From IMG/VR virus record IMGVR_UViG_3300017917_000687, positions 1 through 58,163 of that record: DNA of 58,163 nucleotides; one strand, given 5' to 3'. The notes under the pieces were generated by a model. It was not told the DNA's origin and made no database searches. It saw only the letters and a program-made list of their open reading frames with translations. Of this stretch, positions 19,301 through 26,247 are shown one piece after another. The translations under genes and the position numbers were made by a program. Source of the DNA: a virus. Positions within the stretch are counted from its first letter, which is position 1; every line of letters starts with the position of its first letter.

Positions 19301-22278
19301 CCCGCTACAACCCGGTGCTCGATCGCTGGTCGATCTTCACTGCCACTGGTCCTGACATCCGCCAAGGGTTCAACACCGCCATCGAAGCCGACTTCGAAAA
19401 GGTGGTCACGACCATGCGCAAGATGGGCCGCGTTGAGCGACGTCTGCGCTCTGGCGTGTACGTGGACAACAAGATTCCGTCCGACCTGGCCAAGATTCCA
19501 GACTTCCGCATCCTGTCTGAGGACATCAACTTCACCAGCGTCGAGGGCTTGAAGAACGCCTGGAAGCTGGTCAAGCGCAACGGCGCCATCAGCCTCCAGA
19601 ACGAGTACATCCCGGTGTTCGAGGTGGTCAACCACCTGGAGCGCCAGGGCAAGATCGCCGAAGCGTTCGATGTGCGCGGCGACCTCGAGGGCCTGTACGA
19701 GCGCCGCACCGGAGCCAAGCTCGAGAAGTACCGCAAGCAGTACGAGAAGCCGCTGATGAAGCTGGTCGAGCAGCTCGGCAAGGAAGGTGGCAACACGACC
19801 CTCGCCGAAGCGTTCCCCAGCCTTGCGGCCTCGTTCAAGGACAGCCGCCTGGGCAACCTCAGTTTGATCGACGCCTACCTGGGCGCACGTCACGCGCACG
19901 AGCGTAACGCCCAGATCGCTGGCATAAACAAGGATCGCCCCGAGAAGCAGGACGGCGGCTCTGGCATCTTCAATGCTGACGCAGACCTGATCCTCAACAC
20001 GCTGTCCCGTCAGCCCTACGCCAACACGCTCAGCGAGATGACTCACATCCTCCAGGAGATGTCGTCCATCAAGCTCGACGAGATGTACCAGTCGGGCATG
20101 ATCGGCAAGAAGGAGCTCGAGGACCGTAGCAAGTACAAGTACTACGTCAACCTGTCCGGCATCAACGACAAGATTGACCAGTTCGACAACCCCGTGATCC
20201 TGGCAGGCGGTCCTAAGTTCGGCACTCGCAAGGACATGAGGGCATACGGTCGCGGCGACGCTGCCACCAACGTGCTTGTCCGCACTCTTCAGTCGTTTGA
20301 GTCTGCCGTGATCCACGCCGAGAAGAACAAGGTCAAGCAGAAGGTGCTGGCCATGTTCGAGATCAACTACGACCCCGACTTCGTGGTTATCAACAAGCAG
20401 GCGATGGTGCGCAAGCTCGACGAGAACGGGCAGGTCACCGAGGCCACTGACGACAAGTACCTCCAGAACCGCGACGTGATGGTCGTGCATGTGAGGGGCA
20501 AGCCCGTCACGATGGAGTTCAAGCAGAAGGGTCCTGGCTCTTTTGCCGAGGCCATCAACGGGATGATCTGGCCCCCGCAGGCAACCGACCCAATCCAGCG
20601 TTTTGCTGGTCGCGCCAACCAGATCATGGGCCAGATGCTGACCACCTGGAACCCGGCCTGGGTGGCGGTCAACTACACCCGTGACTTGCAGAGCATGTAC
20701 TTCAACGCCGTCACCGAGGGGAAGATCACCCGCGAGATGGCCAAGGAGATGATCAAGCTCCAGATTCCAGCCATGAAGGCTGCGTTCCACATCGCCACGG
20801 ATGGCAAGAAGGGAGCCACCGCACGGCAAGACATGCTCGACGCATACAACGAGATGCGCGATGCCGGTGGTGCAACCAGCTTCCTGAACCTGCGCAGCCT
20901 GGAGAACCAGGTGCAGGAGCTCGAGCGCCTGATGGACCCCAAGAAGCCCGGAGGTATCAAGCAGTTCGCCGTTGCGGCCGCCGACTTCATGGAGTCGTAC
21001 ACCATCCCGGTCGAAATGGCTCCGCGTATCGCCGCCTTCAAGGTCATGAAGGACAACGGCTACAGCGCCGAGGAGGCCGCACGGTTTGCCGGTGACATCA
21101 CCGTGAACTTCAACATGCGCGGCTCGAACAAGCTCATGCGCAACCTGTTCCTGTTCTTCAACCCTGCCGTGCAGGGCGCGAACAAGATGTACCGCCTGGC
21201 CAAGGAGAACCCCAAGACGTTCGGCAAGATTGCGATGGGCATGGCCGTGTTCGGCTTCATGACCAACATCATTGCTCGCGCTCTGGGCGGCGAGGACGAC
21301 GACGGCATCGACAAGCTCGATAAGGTGCCGGTGTTCAAGCGCGCCACGTCCATCGTGCTGTGGCCTGACATGCCGTTCGCCGCGATCCCGATCCCGTACG
21401 GCTGGAACGCCTTCTACGCCGCAGGCAACTTCATGGCGGACACCCTCTGGGCTGGATCGCAGTCGGCGTCCACCACCGCCAAGCGGATCGCTGGCACGGC
21501 CTTCGAGTCGTTCTCTCCGCTGGGTGGCGCCATGCTGGATGCAAGCAGCACCGGAGTCGGCGTCCTGAAGACCGTCACCCCGACCGTCTTCTCCCCGGTG
21601 GTGGACCTGATCCTCAACGAGAACCGCTTCGGCGCACCCATCGCCAAGGAGGCCTCGATGTTCGGCGGGGCAAAGCGCTCGGACGCCCACATGAACTTCG
21701 ACTCGGCTAGCCCGATCTCGACTGCCGTGTTCCGTGGGCTGAACAAGCTGACCGGCGGCGACAAGGTTGAGTCCGGCGTCATCGACGTCAACCCCGGCGC
21801 GTTCGACTACCTGGTCAGCGGCTACATGCCTGGCCTGGCCGCAGAGACCTACAAGCTCGCCTCATGGGCGACTCGCAAGGCTCTGGGCTACGACACCAAG
21901 GAGGCCGCGATCCCGATCGTCGACCGCCTGACCGCCAAGATTCCCGAGGGCTACAACTTCGGGATGCTGCGCAGGGCCGAGACGTTCATCAAGACCAAGG
22001 TGGACGACTACGAGATCAACAAGGGCAAGCGCGAGGACATCCTCAAGGAGTACCCGAACCTGGGCACGGCCAAGTCGATCATCGCCGCGACCGACTACCA
22101 GATCGGCCAGCTCCGGCAGGCTCGCAACCAGCTCGAGGAAGCGGACATGCCCGAGGACAGGAAGGTCGAGATGTACAACCTGAGCCGCCAGCGCGAGAAG
22201 GAGATCGTGGCCAGGTCCGTGCAGCTCCTGCTCCAGACCAACCCGCAGATGCGCAAGGTCCTGCTGGCCAACGACTGA
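13303..22278 (+). CDS. Giant polyvalent virion protein with two metallopeptidase-like motifs and an LPD38-like C-terminal domain
   Basis: 2,991 residues, 15% of the genome. Residues about 170-232 form a Gly/Ala-rich hydrophobic stretch that could insert in a membrane. Residues about 680-830 form a zincin-like domain with HEVYH (757-761) and a possible third ligand near 806-810. Residues about 1755-1900 carry HEVQGH (1855-1860), the HExxGH variant seen in polyvalent proteins. Residues about 2440-2720 match the large-polyvalent-protein-associated domain LPD38 (FMESYTIPVEMAPRIAAF, then FLFFNPAVQG, then hydrophobic segments). Such proteins are packaged and injected with phage DNA (established for the class). 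Likely roles here are genome ejection and early takeover in the cell. Confidence 0.9.
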   Translation: MTVPVFDLGAGATSEPAPRRGLTGPREVPVFDLSGESQPTETIYKDKSDADRDVVAARYRAMFGMEKKEEPPKRGLTGVLSDLGTSLFEGAKSTGRSLGAAGNTITGDLKDVEQYGEAQRAAAVNEPQAKRALMDEIEARKQADKDPGVLSAIRNVGAAMANNPEGAAQFIAEQAPNSVVSLGAGLAGAKALGTAGLAFGPAGAAIGGVTGFLGGMFLGNFMLETGGNAIEKSKGGFTQDERGEALREGAVKGGVITGVDAVTLGAGGKLAKTLNKAALEAGAKAEAKVLADAGVDVTSRAAIERALANPEIRASAKEAGRLAAKEASTVGSKVARAGAAITTETAGEGLGEYLGELAATGKSDVYGAVMEAAAGFTQSAPEAAYTLSKTSGNDLDAKGIQSAKLDPAAPPAPGTQAPPAAPPVDPNAPLPKSELEGMPRMSWMEMNETLQANPGVLAVLQQDAQTDAERDIVNKAIARSEVGDLVQQIAESPERLNAARAQLSSEEYVDFMDDVRSSLEQYATAMPPSGTFKAPTPEQERLNFLNEAQSNEDFQRQQDEEAELIRADAAAQQMSVRKTAAPAQETGGVDVANMTTPDGTVVPLDESNRAGYEAYFAGRGADINGLTNPAVRQSAMQNVMQEMAKVGFTPEESREILNREEPSAPVTGREGTFENLSQTMSREFGEPVENFRQTKAPKYFQRIGNLFGVNIVAYNYTGKNPAIRKKAGRYIAGANGKGTVLLNLTTADNAALFVLGHEVYHDLERRFPQQAQQLALEIKSYLSSTAQQRYKQFYEGRGQAGKTDSEITADVMGVMFTDRKFWEQLGQRNPSLLDRVLSVLNTIIDSFRANAGNSRQQIGKEIAQFEKVRDMMAEFASQGIGQTAQTRGRAQPAAAPAQVSDMDEMPERSKADEIAYQKVIEHLRNGKDFLAVSVWKGQKLGAKGFGKLEDVIQAVKAPQPEVRTPDGKRADERKRYGDYVNREGQLVRNPNAAQVARTDETPISDDQEGMTFTSPAPQPKGKKAKKAPSPNDVRVETAPEELGLPATFEESGGRRLDPAGTKSEPVERELDAPNKFESRPDQQYSIGVGRFSRTGLSDSQMRLRDKLEGLVRQFTRPKFFEDTVLLLQKQIADVDSRLKALNTLEVDGKKFYAKDEADEAPGLWGLYDENSYDRMEKGFRPDKPTTKDELLAARRQLSSELEQVREKSISAKARLFNKARARLLDEIYKAVDIATAGGMKRAKALETASPFLSSLQFDRRGNTQEEILRMRSEQVNAEREAAEEAFDIPEQMGMFDGARVVMGLIYDTARKGPAPVSDNRSAKEQANDAGKIDVKIGSRPELLRLLERGLRDGDFSYDDVDNAFRALRLDLPRIIMDVGGQLAMRKRLKTHLEESGAARFARMEWLVSMDRVLRARPGLRDQFTPGEIAAYEQAFALRSVLKTRRDDVEEQRVGDTVEDAFPAFLFNNYTLDQASKDRELNKWLEGQGRNAWLEDVAYALRARPDLSDQILSKLGEDRAAFDAHIDRIKAARDTDSLIAAKAPAFAELRNMDYLRKIVMDDQSLTNEDRRRILSGEFGPSALINSAPGQAVNDYERVYKTIANSELAELPGIRDTIAKVQALVSGIDPDTGEIFQNREEAEAAAADFVDSVFMNADMTAASRSNLGMKYRPDVGFGMSVEAAGDRDLGLPSQVYDTDQTLEDLQNAGLITEADVESMSNLERFGLDEDSELTDDGNEGAAQDVAADEADSSAGTARIPRALRGGEEYRFRKGFFNGNLVPAVVSEHLNKIASRWAGAPNMVIVPNVQSLPAELLEKVMAKLGSNMFAKGLYYNGDVYIFTDHAESLADAEFTLFHEVQGHFGMRAFLGADFDAYLDRLYKTNPDIRRAADQRMAEDPMGPLEAVDEVLADMQVDGRNQGMFQAYVGKVIAGLRKIGMERVANWIASQGNFEVAYLLRGAKDAVRRGDRPSIGAPDDLRLASTRTPYELFSAKDGKTVAYARYNPVLDRWSIFTATGPDIRQGFNTAIEADFEKVVTTMRKMGRVERRLRSGVYVDNKIPSDLAKIPDFRILSEDINFTSVEGLKNAWKLVKRNGAISLQNEYIPVFEVVNHLERQGKIAEAFDVRGDLEGLYERRTGAKLEKYRKQYEKPLMKLVEQLGKEGGNTTLAEAFPSLAASFKDSRLGNLSLIDAYLGARHAHERNAQIAGINKDRPEKQDGGSGIFNADADLILNTLSRQPYANTLSEMTHILQEMSSIKLDEMYQSGMIGKKELEDRSKYKYYVNLSGINDKIDQFDNPVILAGGPKFGTRKDMRAYGRGDAATNVLVRTLQSFESAVIHAEKNKVKQKVLAMFEINYDPDFVVINKQAMVRKLDENGQVTEATDDKYLQNRDVMVVHVRGKPVTMEFKQKGPGSFAEAINGMIWPPQATDPIQRFAGRANQIMGQMLTTWNPAWVAVNYTRDLQSMYFNAVTEGKITREMAKEMIKLQIPAMKAAFHIATDGKKGATARQDMLDAYNEMRDAGGATSFLNLRSLENQVQELERLMDPKKPGGIKQFAVAAADFMESYTIPVEMAPRIAAFKVMKDNGYSAEEAARFAGDITVNFNMRGSNKLMRNLFLFFNPAVQGANKMYRLAKENPKTFGKIAMGMAVFGFMTNIIARALGGEDDDGIDKLDKVPVFKRATSIVLWPDMPFAAIPIPYGWNAFYAAGNFMADTLWAGSQSASTTAKRIAGTAFESFSPLGGAMLDASSTGVGVLKTVTPTVFSPVVDLILNENRFGAPIAKEASMFGGAKRSDAHMNFDSASPISTAVFRGLNKLTGGDKVESGVIDVNPGAFDYLVSGYMPGLAAETYKLASWATRKALGYDTKEAAIPIVDRLTAKIPEGYNFGMLRRAETFIKTKVDDYEINKGKREDILKEYPNLGTAKSIIAATDYQIGQLRQARNQLEEADMPEDRKVEMYNLSRQREKEIVARSVQLLLQTNPQMRKVLLAND

Positions 22279-22407
22279 GGTGTGTCATTTTCAGACAGTT
22301 GCAGTGCGTATCTGGGCGTACAAGGAGAGCGGCCTTCGTACGGTAGGTTGTTGATTCCACTACACCCAGCTACACACTACTACCTGTCTGCACACCCCGG
22401 AGACCGG

Positions 22408-22452
22408 CTGTTAATCCGTAGGTCCCTGGTTCGAGCCCAGGTCGGGGAGCCA
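22408..22452 (+). other. attP core: 3' half of a tRNA-Asn gene
   Basis: The run from CTGTTAATCC (anticodon GTT with its loop) through GGTTCGAGCCC (T-arm) to GGGGAGCCA is the 3' half of a bacterial tRNA-Asn including the encoded CCA. No 5' half lies upstream, so it is not a full tRNA. It sits 82 bases from the end of the integrase gene. The standard reading is that integration into the host tRNA-Asn gene recreates an intact tRNA from this phage-borne 3' end. The true core may extend a few bases either side. Confidence 0.88.
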
Positions 22453-22491
22453 AATAAATCAAGCACTTAGAGCAAGTTGCTTGAGCCCTCT

Positions 22492-22530
22492 AAAGGGCAC
22501 TGTGCAGAAAACGTACAGTGCCCTTTTTCT
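22492..22530 (+). terminator. Strong rho-independent terminator after giant gene and attP
   Basis: Perfect 12-bp stem AAAGGGCACTGT/ACAGTGCCCTTT with an 11-base loop, followed by TTCTTT. It ends rightward late transcription and lies at the convergence with the leftward integrase gene, which stops at 22534, so it may act for both directions. Confidence 0.88.
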
Positions 22531-22533
22531 TTC

Positions 22534-23613
22534 CTAAGCCACCGCCTCAAGGAACGGCCGGGCCAACCCGTTACCAACCCCAGGCTGCGACGCGATCATC
22601 TGCTCGATCACGAACGCATGCTGCGCCAGGTGCGAGACGTTCAGATGGGCATACCGCTGCACCATCTCCACCGACTTCCACCCGCCCAGCTCCTGCAACC
22701 GGTCCAGACTCACCCCCGACTGACGCAACCACGAGGCCCAGGTGTGCCTCAGGTCATGCCAGCGCAGGTCAACTAGCCCCGCCACCTCCAGCGCCTTCCT
22801 CCACATCTTGGGCGGGATGTCGGAAATCTCCTGCCCATCGAGCCGAGGAAACACCAGCTCCTTGTGCAACCCCATCTGCGCCTTGACCGCCGCCTGCGCA
22901 GTCGGCGACAGCGGGATGGAAAACGGCAAGCCGTTCTTCATCACTTGCTGCGGGAAGGTCGCCACCGTCAGCCCACCCTGCACCGACAGATTGCTCCAGC
23001 GAAGCCCAAACACGTTGGCCCGCCGCAGCCCCGTGGTCACCGCAAACCTCGCGGCCGAACCGTACGGCTCGGGCAACGCCCTGGCCAACCGCTCGAACTC
23101 CGGAGGGGTGAGGAACCTCATCCGCCAGTCCCCCTCCTCAAGCATCTTGAACTTGGGTGACATCGGAATCCACAACCACTCCCGAGCCGCCGCCAGCATC
23201 ACCGACCGCAGGAACGCCAAGTGCCTGTTGACGGTGGCCGGCTGGACCACGCCCTCGCCCCGCAGCTTGGGGCGCCCAACCTCTTCGTCCCGAATGTCGG
23301 CGACCACATCAGGCGTCACCTCATCGAGGTAGTTCACACCCACCTCGGCCAGCTCACGCTTCCAGAATGCGTCGTACCGCAGATCATCCTGGTGGCTGCG
23401 CTTGTCCCGGTGCTCGGCCAGCCACTTGTTGGCGGCTTCCTCCCAGGTGTGCCTCGGCTTTTGCTTCAACACCCGCTGACTCCAAGCCTCGTGCTTGAGC
23501 TTGTCGTGCAGCTCCTGTGCGGCAGACTCATCCTCGGTCTTGCATGAGCCGCGATACATCCGGCCCTTCACAGAAAACGAGTACCACCACACGTTCCCAC
23601 GGCGATGAATCGT
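22534..23613 (-). CDS. int: Tyrosine-family site-specific integrase
   Basis: 359 residues from the ATG at 23613 (ribosome site GGAG 6 bases upstream; the longer frame from 23649 lacks one). An N-terminal arm-type DNA-binding part with AP2-like look (RRGNVWWYSFSVKGRMYRGS) is followed by a SAM-like core-binding domain and a C-terminal catalytic domain. Catalytic residues visible: Arg in TTGLRRANVFGLRW, HxxR in WHDLRHTWASWL, the later Trp/His region GGWKSVEMVQRYAHL with the nucleophile Tyr. Next to attP in tRNA-Asn, as expected for a temperate phage. Confidence 0.95.
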   Translation of the reverse strand, partial: TIHRRGNVWWYSFSVKGRMYRGSCKTEDESAAQELHDKLKHEAWSQRVLKQKPRHTWEEAANKWLAEHRDKRSHQDDLRYDAFWKRELAEVGVNYLDEVTPDVVADIRDEEVGRPKLRGEGVVQPATVNRHLAFLRSVMLAAAREWLWIPMSPKFKMLEEGDWRMRFLTPPEFERLARALPEPYGSAARFAVTTGLRRANVFGLRWSNLSVQGGLTVATFPQQVMKNGLPFSIPLSPTAQAAVKAQMGLHKELVFPRLDGQEISDIPPKMWRKALEVAGLVDLRWHDLRHTWASWLRQSGVSLDRLQELGGWKSVEMVQRYAHLNVSHLAQHAFVIEQMIASQPGVGNGLARPFLEAVA

Positions 23614-23666
23614 CATGACTTCTCCGATCCGCCGAAGGCCGCGTTGCAAGAATACAACGGCCTGCG

Positions 23667-23690
23667 GATTCGTGTAAAGCTTTGTGTTGC
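23667..23690 (-). promoter_or_regulatory. Divergent copy of the TTTACACGA element upstream of int
   Basis: Read on the minus strand this is GCTTTACACGAATCC, about 60 bases before the int start. It shares the TTTACACGA core with the five copies at 32904-42131 but not their upstream half. Could be part of the integrase control region. Weakest member of the set. Confidence 0.35.
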
Positions 23691-23700
23691 TGTAGGTGGC

Positions 23701-23919
23701 TTAGCGAGAAAGGGGTGGGGTACTCGCATCCGTCCGGTCGTATGGAGGGGTGGCCACTTCATCTCCGAGTACCCCCAGAGAACCCTCGCTTGACCGGTGC
23801 ATGCTACGGACGCTTTCCCCCGTAATCTCGGCGCGGCCACACGCCTTGCACACCCACTGCTGCCGGTTGCCTGACAGCGTGGATGTGGCGATGTGACCGC
23901 CGCACTGGCAGATCAGCAC
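23701..23919 (-). CDS. Small zinc-ribbon protein
   Basis: 72 residues from a GTG start (GTGCTGA overlap with the stop of the gene before it). Two knuckles CQCGGH and CKACGRAE make a likely four-Cys zinc ribbon in residues 4-30. The C-terminal half is Ser/Thr/Pro-rich and looks disordered. Possibly a DNA-binding accessory or directionality factor for the integrase downstream; no direct evidence. Confidence 0.7.
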   Translation of the reverse strand: MLICQCGGHIATSTLSGNRQQWVCKACGRAEITGESVRSMHRSSEGSLGVLGDEVATPPYDRTDASTPPLSR

Positions 23920-24197
23920 AGACCTGCCTCATGCCTGCGCTGCTGGAGCAGGTAGCCCTCAAGCTCCCACACCTTATCCAGCGCGTTCTCCCAGGCCACC
24001 TTCTCGCCGATGGCCTTGTTGAACTCGAGCGGGTCGATGCAGGCGCTGGTGCCCGTTACCGTGAACCCGTTCTTCAGCGTGAGCTGGCACACCGTGGTCG
24101 TGCTGTCGCCCAGGCGCCAGTAATCCGCACGCTTGACCGTCTCCAGGATGTCGCCCATGGTGAGCTTGTTGGGCAGAGTGTTGGCTTGTTCGCGCAT
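23913..24197 (-). CDS. Phage gp49-like protein
   Basis: 94 residues from ATG 24197 (GTG at 24200 also possible, overlapping the previous stop). The segment LTMGDILETVKRADYWRLGDSTTTVCQLTLKNGF followed by CIDPLEFNKAIGEKVAWENALDKVWELEGYLL is recognised in full as the pattern of the small phage family often annotated as gp49/gp66-like; the description here splits it. Function unknown. Follows the Tad2-type gene in the leftward operon. Confidence 0.85.
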   Translation of the reverse strand: MREQANTLPNKLTMGDILETVKRADYWRLGDSTTTVCQLTLKNGFTVTGTSACIDPLEFNKAIGEKVAWENALDKVWELEGYLLQQRRHEAGLC

Positions 24198-24658
24198 CAC
24201 ACCACCTCCCAGTCATCGGCCAGGATGTCGGTCTGGCTGGCCACCCACGGCACCACCTTGTCGTCGGCCGTCTTCATGGCCAGGAACCCACGCAGCGGCA
24301 GATGCCCCACATTGCCCTGCATGAACACGTCCCAGGCGTCCTTCTCCACGTAGACGACGAACATGCCCTTGCCGTTCCAGCCGTCACGCGCAATGCGCAG
24401 CCCGTCCTTGGCCGCCTCGATGGCCAGCCCAAAGCTGAGCCCCGTCGTCTCCCGATAGGCCCGCTCGAACACCGAGCGCGGCGACCACGAGATGTACCCC
24501 TTGTGCTTGGGGTGGTTGGACTTGCCACCGTCCAGGTACTCGACCAAGTAGCCATCGTCGGCCGGGTCTTCGTCGGCCGGCACATCCCAGCCACGGTAGG
24601 CGTTGTATTCGCCACGGGTCATGGGGGCGGCCTGAACCTGCTTGACCCCGATGTACAT
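24197..24658 (-). CDS. DUF2829 / Tad2-type anti-Thoeris protein with N-terminal extension domain
   Basis: 153 residues from ATG 24658 (AUGs at 24664 and 24679 are alternatives; 24679 overlaps the previous stop). Residues 1-70 form a domain common in phages (MTRGEYNAYRGWDVPADE, DDGYLVEYLDGG, KGYISWSP). Residues about 75-153 are DUF2829: LSFGLAIEAAKDGLRIARDG, WNGKGMFVVYV, then AMKTADDKVVPWVASQTDIL and ADDWEV. DUF2829 is the Tad2 fold, shown to sequester the signal molecule of Thoeris defence. That this copy binds such a ligand is inference, but the conserved blocks are intact. Confidence 0.88.
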   Translation of the reverse strand: MYIGVKQVQAAPMTRGEYNAYRGWDVPADEDPADDGYLVEYLDGGKSNHPKHKGYISWSPRSVFERAYRETTGLSFGLAIEAAKDGLRIARDGWNGKGMFVVYVEKDAWDVFMQGNVGHLPLRGFLAMKTADDKVVPWVASQTDILADDWEVV

Positions 24659-24675
24659 CAACATCTCCAGTCCTT

Positions 24676-24873
24676 TCATTCAATCATCTGAAGCGCCGTC
24701 ATGAGCTGCGTCACGGTGACGTTCGGCTTCTTCATGATCTTGATCGCCGCATCGCGCTGCTTCATCCAGTGCCGGGTGTCCTGAATGGAGCCGTTCCGGA
24801 TTCGCTCAGGCACCTTGTTGATCTTCTCTTCAAGGCGCTTGCGATAAATCTCGCGGGTGTTCTGGTCGTCCAT
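24676..24873 (-). CDS. Small charged hypothetical protein
   Basis: 65 residues, helical and basic (YRKRLEEKINKVPERIRNG), no cysteines or membrane span. It lies immediately before the DUF2829 gene with an ATGA junction, so the two are translationally coupled. Not recognised. Confidence 0.65.
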   Translation of the reverse strand: MDDQNTREIYRKRLEEKINKVPERIRNGSIQDTRHWMKQRDAAIKIMKKPNVTVTQLMTALQMIE

Positions 24874-24876
24874 GGC

Positions 24877-25017
24877 TCAACACCCAAAGCCAACACAGAA
24901 CAGCTCCTTGGCCGTGCGCACCAAGAACCCCGCGAACACAAAGAACGCCGCCCACATGGCCACGATCAGCACGATCGTCGTCAGCCACTCAAACGGCGTG
25001 TAGAGGTTTCGCCTCAT
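24877..25017 (-). CDS. Single-span small membrane protein
   Basis: 46 residues starting MRRNLYTPFEWL, with AAGGA upstream in the end of the previous gene. Residues about 10-34 are hydrophobic (LTTIVLIVAMWAAFFVFAGFL), and the tail has two Cys (FCVGFGC). Positively charged start suggests N-in topology. Candidate for superinfection exclusion or other small membrane effector; unproven. Confidence 0.6.
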   Translation of the reverse strand: MRRNLYTPFEWLTTIVLIVAMWAAFFVFAGFLVRTAKELFCVGFGC

Positions 25018-25018
25018 C

Positions 25019-25255
25019 TCACACCATCCTTTCAAGGTCATAGAGCTTTCGCCGACCACCGACCACCGCCTCGGCAAACTTCGCCGACTCGCGGGCCGTG
25101 GTATCTCCCAGCTCTTGGCGCCACTTCTGGTACAGCGCCATGCGCCGGGTGGGCGAAGACATCGAAGACGCTTCGCGAACCCTAGCGATCAGACGCAGGC
25201 GCGACTGGCGCAGCTCCTGCGCCCAGCGCTGCTCTTGTTCCAGCGAGTAGCTCAC
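25019..25255 (-). CDS. Small helical hypothetical protein
   Basis: 78 residues from a GTG start that overlaps the previous stop (GTGA). Arg/Glu-rich helical sequence (QRWAQELRQSRLRLIARVRE). No recognisable domain. Part of the leftward early operon. Confidence 0.65.
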   Translation of the reverse strand: MSYSLEQEQRWAQELRQSRLRLIARVREASSMSSPTRRMALYQKWRQELGDTTARESAKFAEAVVGGRRKLYDLERMV

Positions 25256-25704
25256 ACGAACCCCACCAGGTCGGGCGGCGCCCAGCCTTGTGGCTTGCCG
25301 ATCTTGCCGCCAGGAAGAATCACTGGCTTGCCATCGACCAGCTTGGCGTCGTTGCTGGCCAGCACTGCCTCGTCGGCGCCTTCCTTGTCGAAGTCAGCCA
25401 GGTAGGCGATGCCGTTGCCAGTCACCTCGCGGTCACACAGGGCATCGAGTGCTTCGATGCGCCTGTCTTCCGGGATGCGAGCCATGATCACGGCCTTTTT
25501 GAGTAGCGTGCCCAGGCGCTCCAGGCCCTCTGCGAGAGCCTCGAGCTGATCCTGATCGAACTCCGAGTCAAGCTCGATGTTGGTCAGGAACTCGGCGTAC
25601 TCCTCCATGTCGCAGCCGATCTGCACCGACAGGTTCGCCACAGTCTGGCCCTTGCCGCAAGCTTGCAGCCACATGGCGGTGCGCTGGAAGTTGGAGTGCG
25701 GCAT
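25252..25704 (-). CDS. MazG-like / phosphoribosyl-ATP-pyrophosphohydrolase-fold nucleotide hydrolase
   Basis: 150 residues. All-alpha core with acidic residues in EEYAEFL (residues 34-40) and in RRIEALDALCDREVTGNG, then the characteristic tail ASNDAKLVDGKPVILPGG and KIGKPQGWAPPDL. This pattern is shared with phage MazG-like/PRA-PH proteins that hydrolyse (d)NTPs to monophosphates plus pyrophosphate. In phages such enzymes adjust nucleotide pools or blunt (p)ppGpp signalling. Substrate here is unknown. Confidence 0.8.
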   Translation of the reverse strand: MPHSNFQRTAMWLQACGKGQTVANLSVQIGCDMEEYAEFLTNIELDSEFDQDQLEALAEGLERLGTLLKKAVIMARIPEDRRIEALDALCDREVTGNGIAYLADFDKEGADEAVLASNDAKLVDGKPVILPGGKIGKPQGWAPPDLVGFV

Positions 25705-25904
25705 CAGTCCGTGCCCCCAACATCTGTGGACGCGGCGCCTGCGCCACCGTCATTCGCACGCTGCGCGGCAAGCTGCTGCTCGGCTTGGTTCTTGATCTTG
25801 AACCACGAGTCGGCGACCTGCTCGAATGGCATCTTGGCCAGCGCTTGCAGCACGGTCTGAGTCTCGCCGATGTTCAGAGTCAGGGTGATTTCATTGGGGG
25901 TCAT
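25704..25904 (-). CDS. Small hypothetical protein
   Basis: 66 residues from ATG 25904 with GGAAG 8 bases upstream; the longer frame starting at 26078 lies inside another gene and is rejected. Sequence TLTLNIGETQTVLQALAKMPFEQVADSWFKI resembles a family of small phage proteins made of one beta strand and two helices, function unknown. Low-complexity Gly/Ala tail. Confidence 0.7.
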   Translation of the reverse strand: MTPNEITLTLNIGETQTVLQALAKMPFEQVADSWFKIKNQAEQQLAAQRANDGGAGAASTDVGGTD

Positions 25905-25905
25905 G

Positions 25906-26247
25906 TCAGTCTTCCTTAAGTTTCCAGATGGTCTTTGGCGAGCCGTGGCAGGTCGCACTCTTTTGCTTGCTGTAGCCGGCGGCGTAGACGTGGCCAGCGC
26001 GAGCCACCTTCCTAGCCACGAAGCCCCACGCACGGTTGTCGGGAGGGGAATCGAACCCGAGCTTTTCAGCCCAGACACGAACGTCCTCCGTCATGAATCC
26101 ATCCGGGTGCTGGATGGCGTAGAGCACAAACAAGTCCTCTGCGTCAGACGCCCATCCACTGTTCACGCGTTCGGCGTGAGCGGCGGCGGTCATCATCCCG
26201 GTCTTGGCGCCGAGATCGGCCAGGCCTGCGTCGAGTACCGCTGTCAT
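25906..26247 (-). CDS. Winged-helix-like conserved phage protein
   Basis: 113 residues. The segment GFMTEDVRVWAEKLGF then PPDNRAWGFVARKVARAGHV, ending in SATCHGSPKTIWKL, is a pattern found in phage early regions and looks like a winged helix-turn-helix with a C-terminal wing. Probably DNA-binding, possibly linked to replication. Start overlaps the stop of the preceding gene (ATGA). Confidence 0.75.
   Translation of the reverse strand: MTAVLDAGLADLGAKTGMMTAAAHAERVNSGWASDAEDLFVLYAIQHPDGFMTEDVRVWAEKLGFDSPPDNRAWGFVARKVARAGHVYAAGYSKQKSATCHGSPKTIWKLKED

Noticed and set aside
18367-21690. Very long minus-strand open frame (1,107 codons) inside the giant gene
   Set aside because: It is antisense to a clear coding gene with strong GC-rich codon bias, which leaves opposite frames open; its sequence is low in complexity (HL, VG, DL runs) and has no ribosome site or motif.
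23613-23840. Minus-strand 75-codon frame upstream of int
   Set aside because: Out of frame with int, overlaps the zinc-ribbon gene and the int leader, and lacks any motif or ribosome site.
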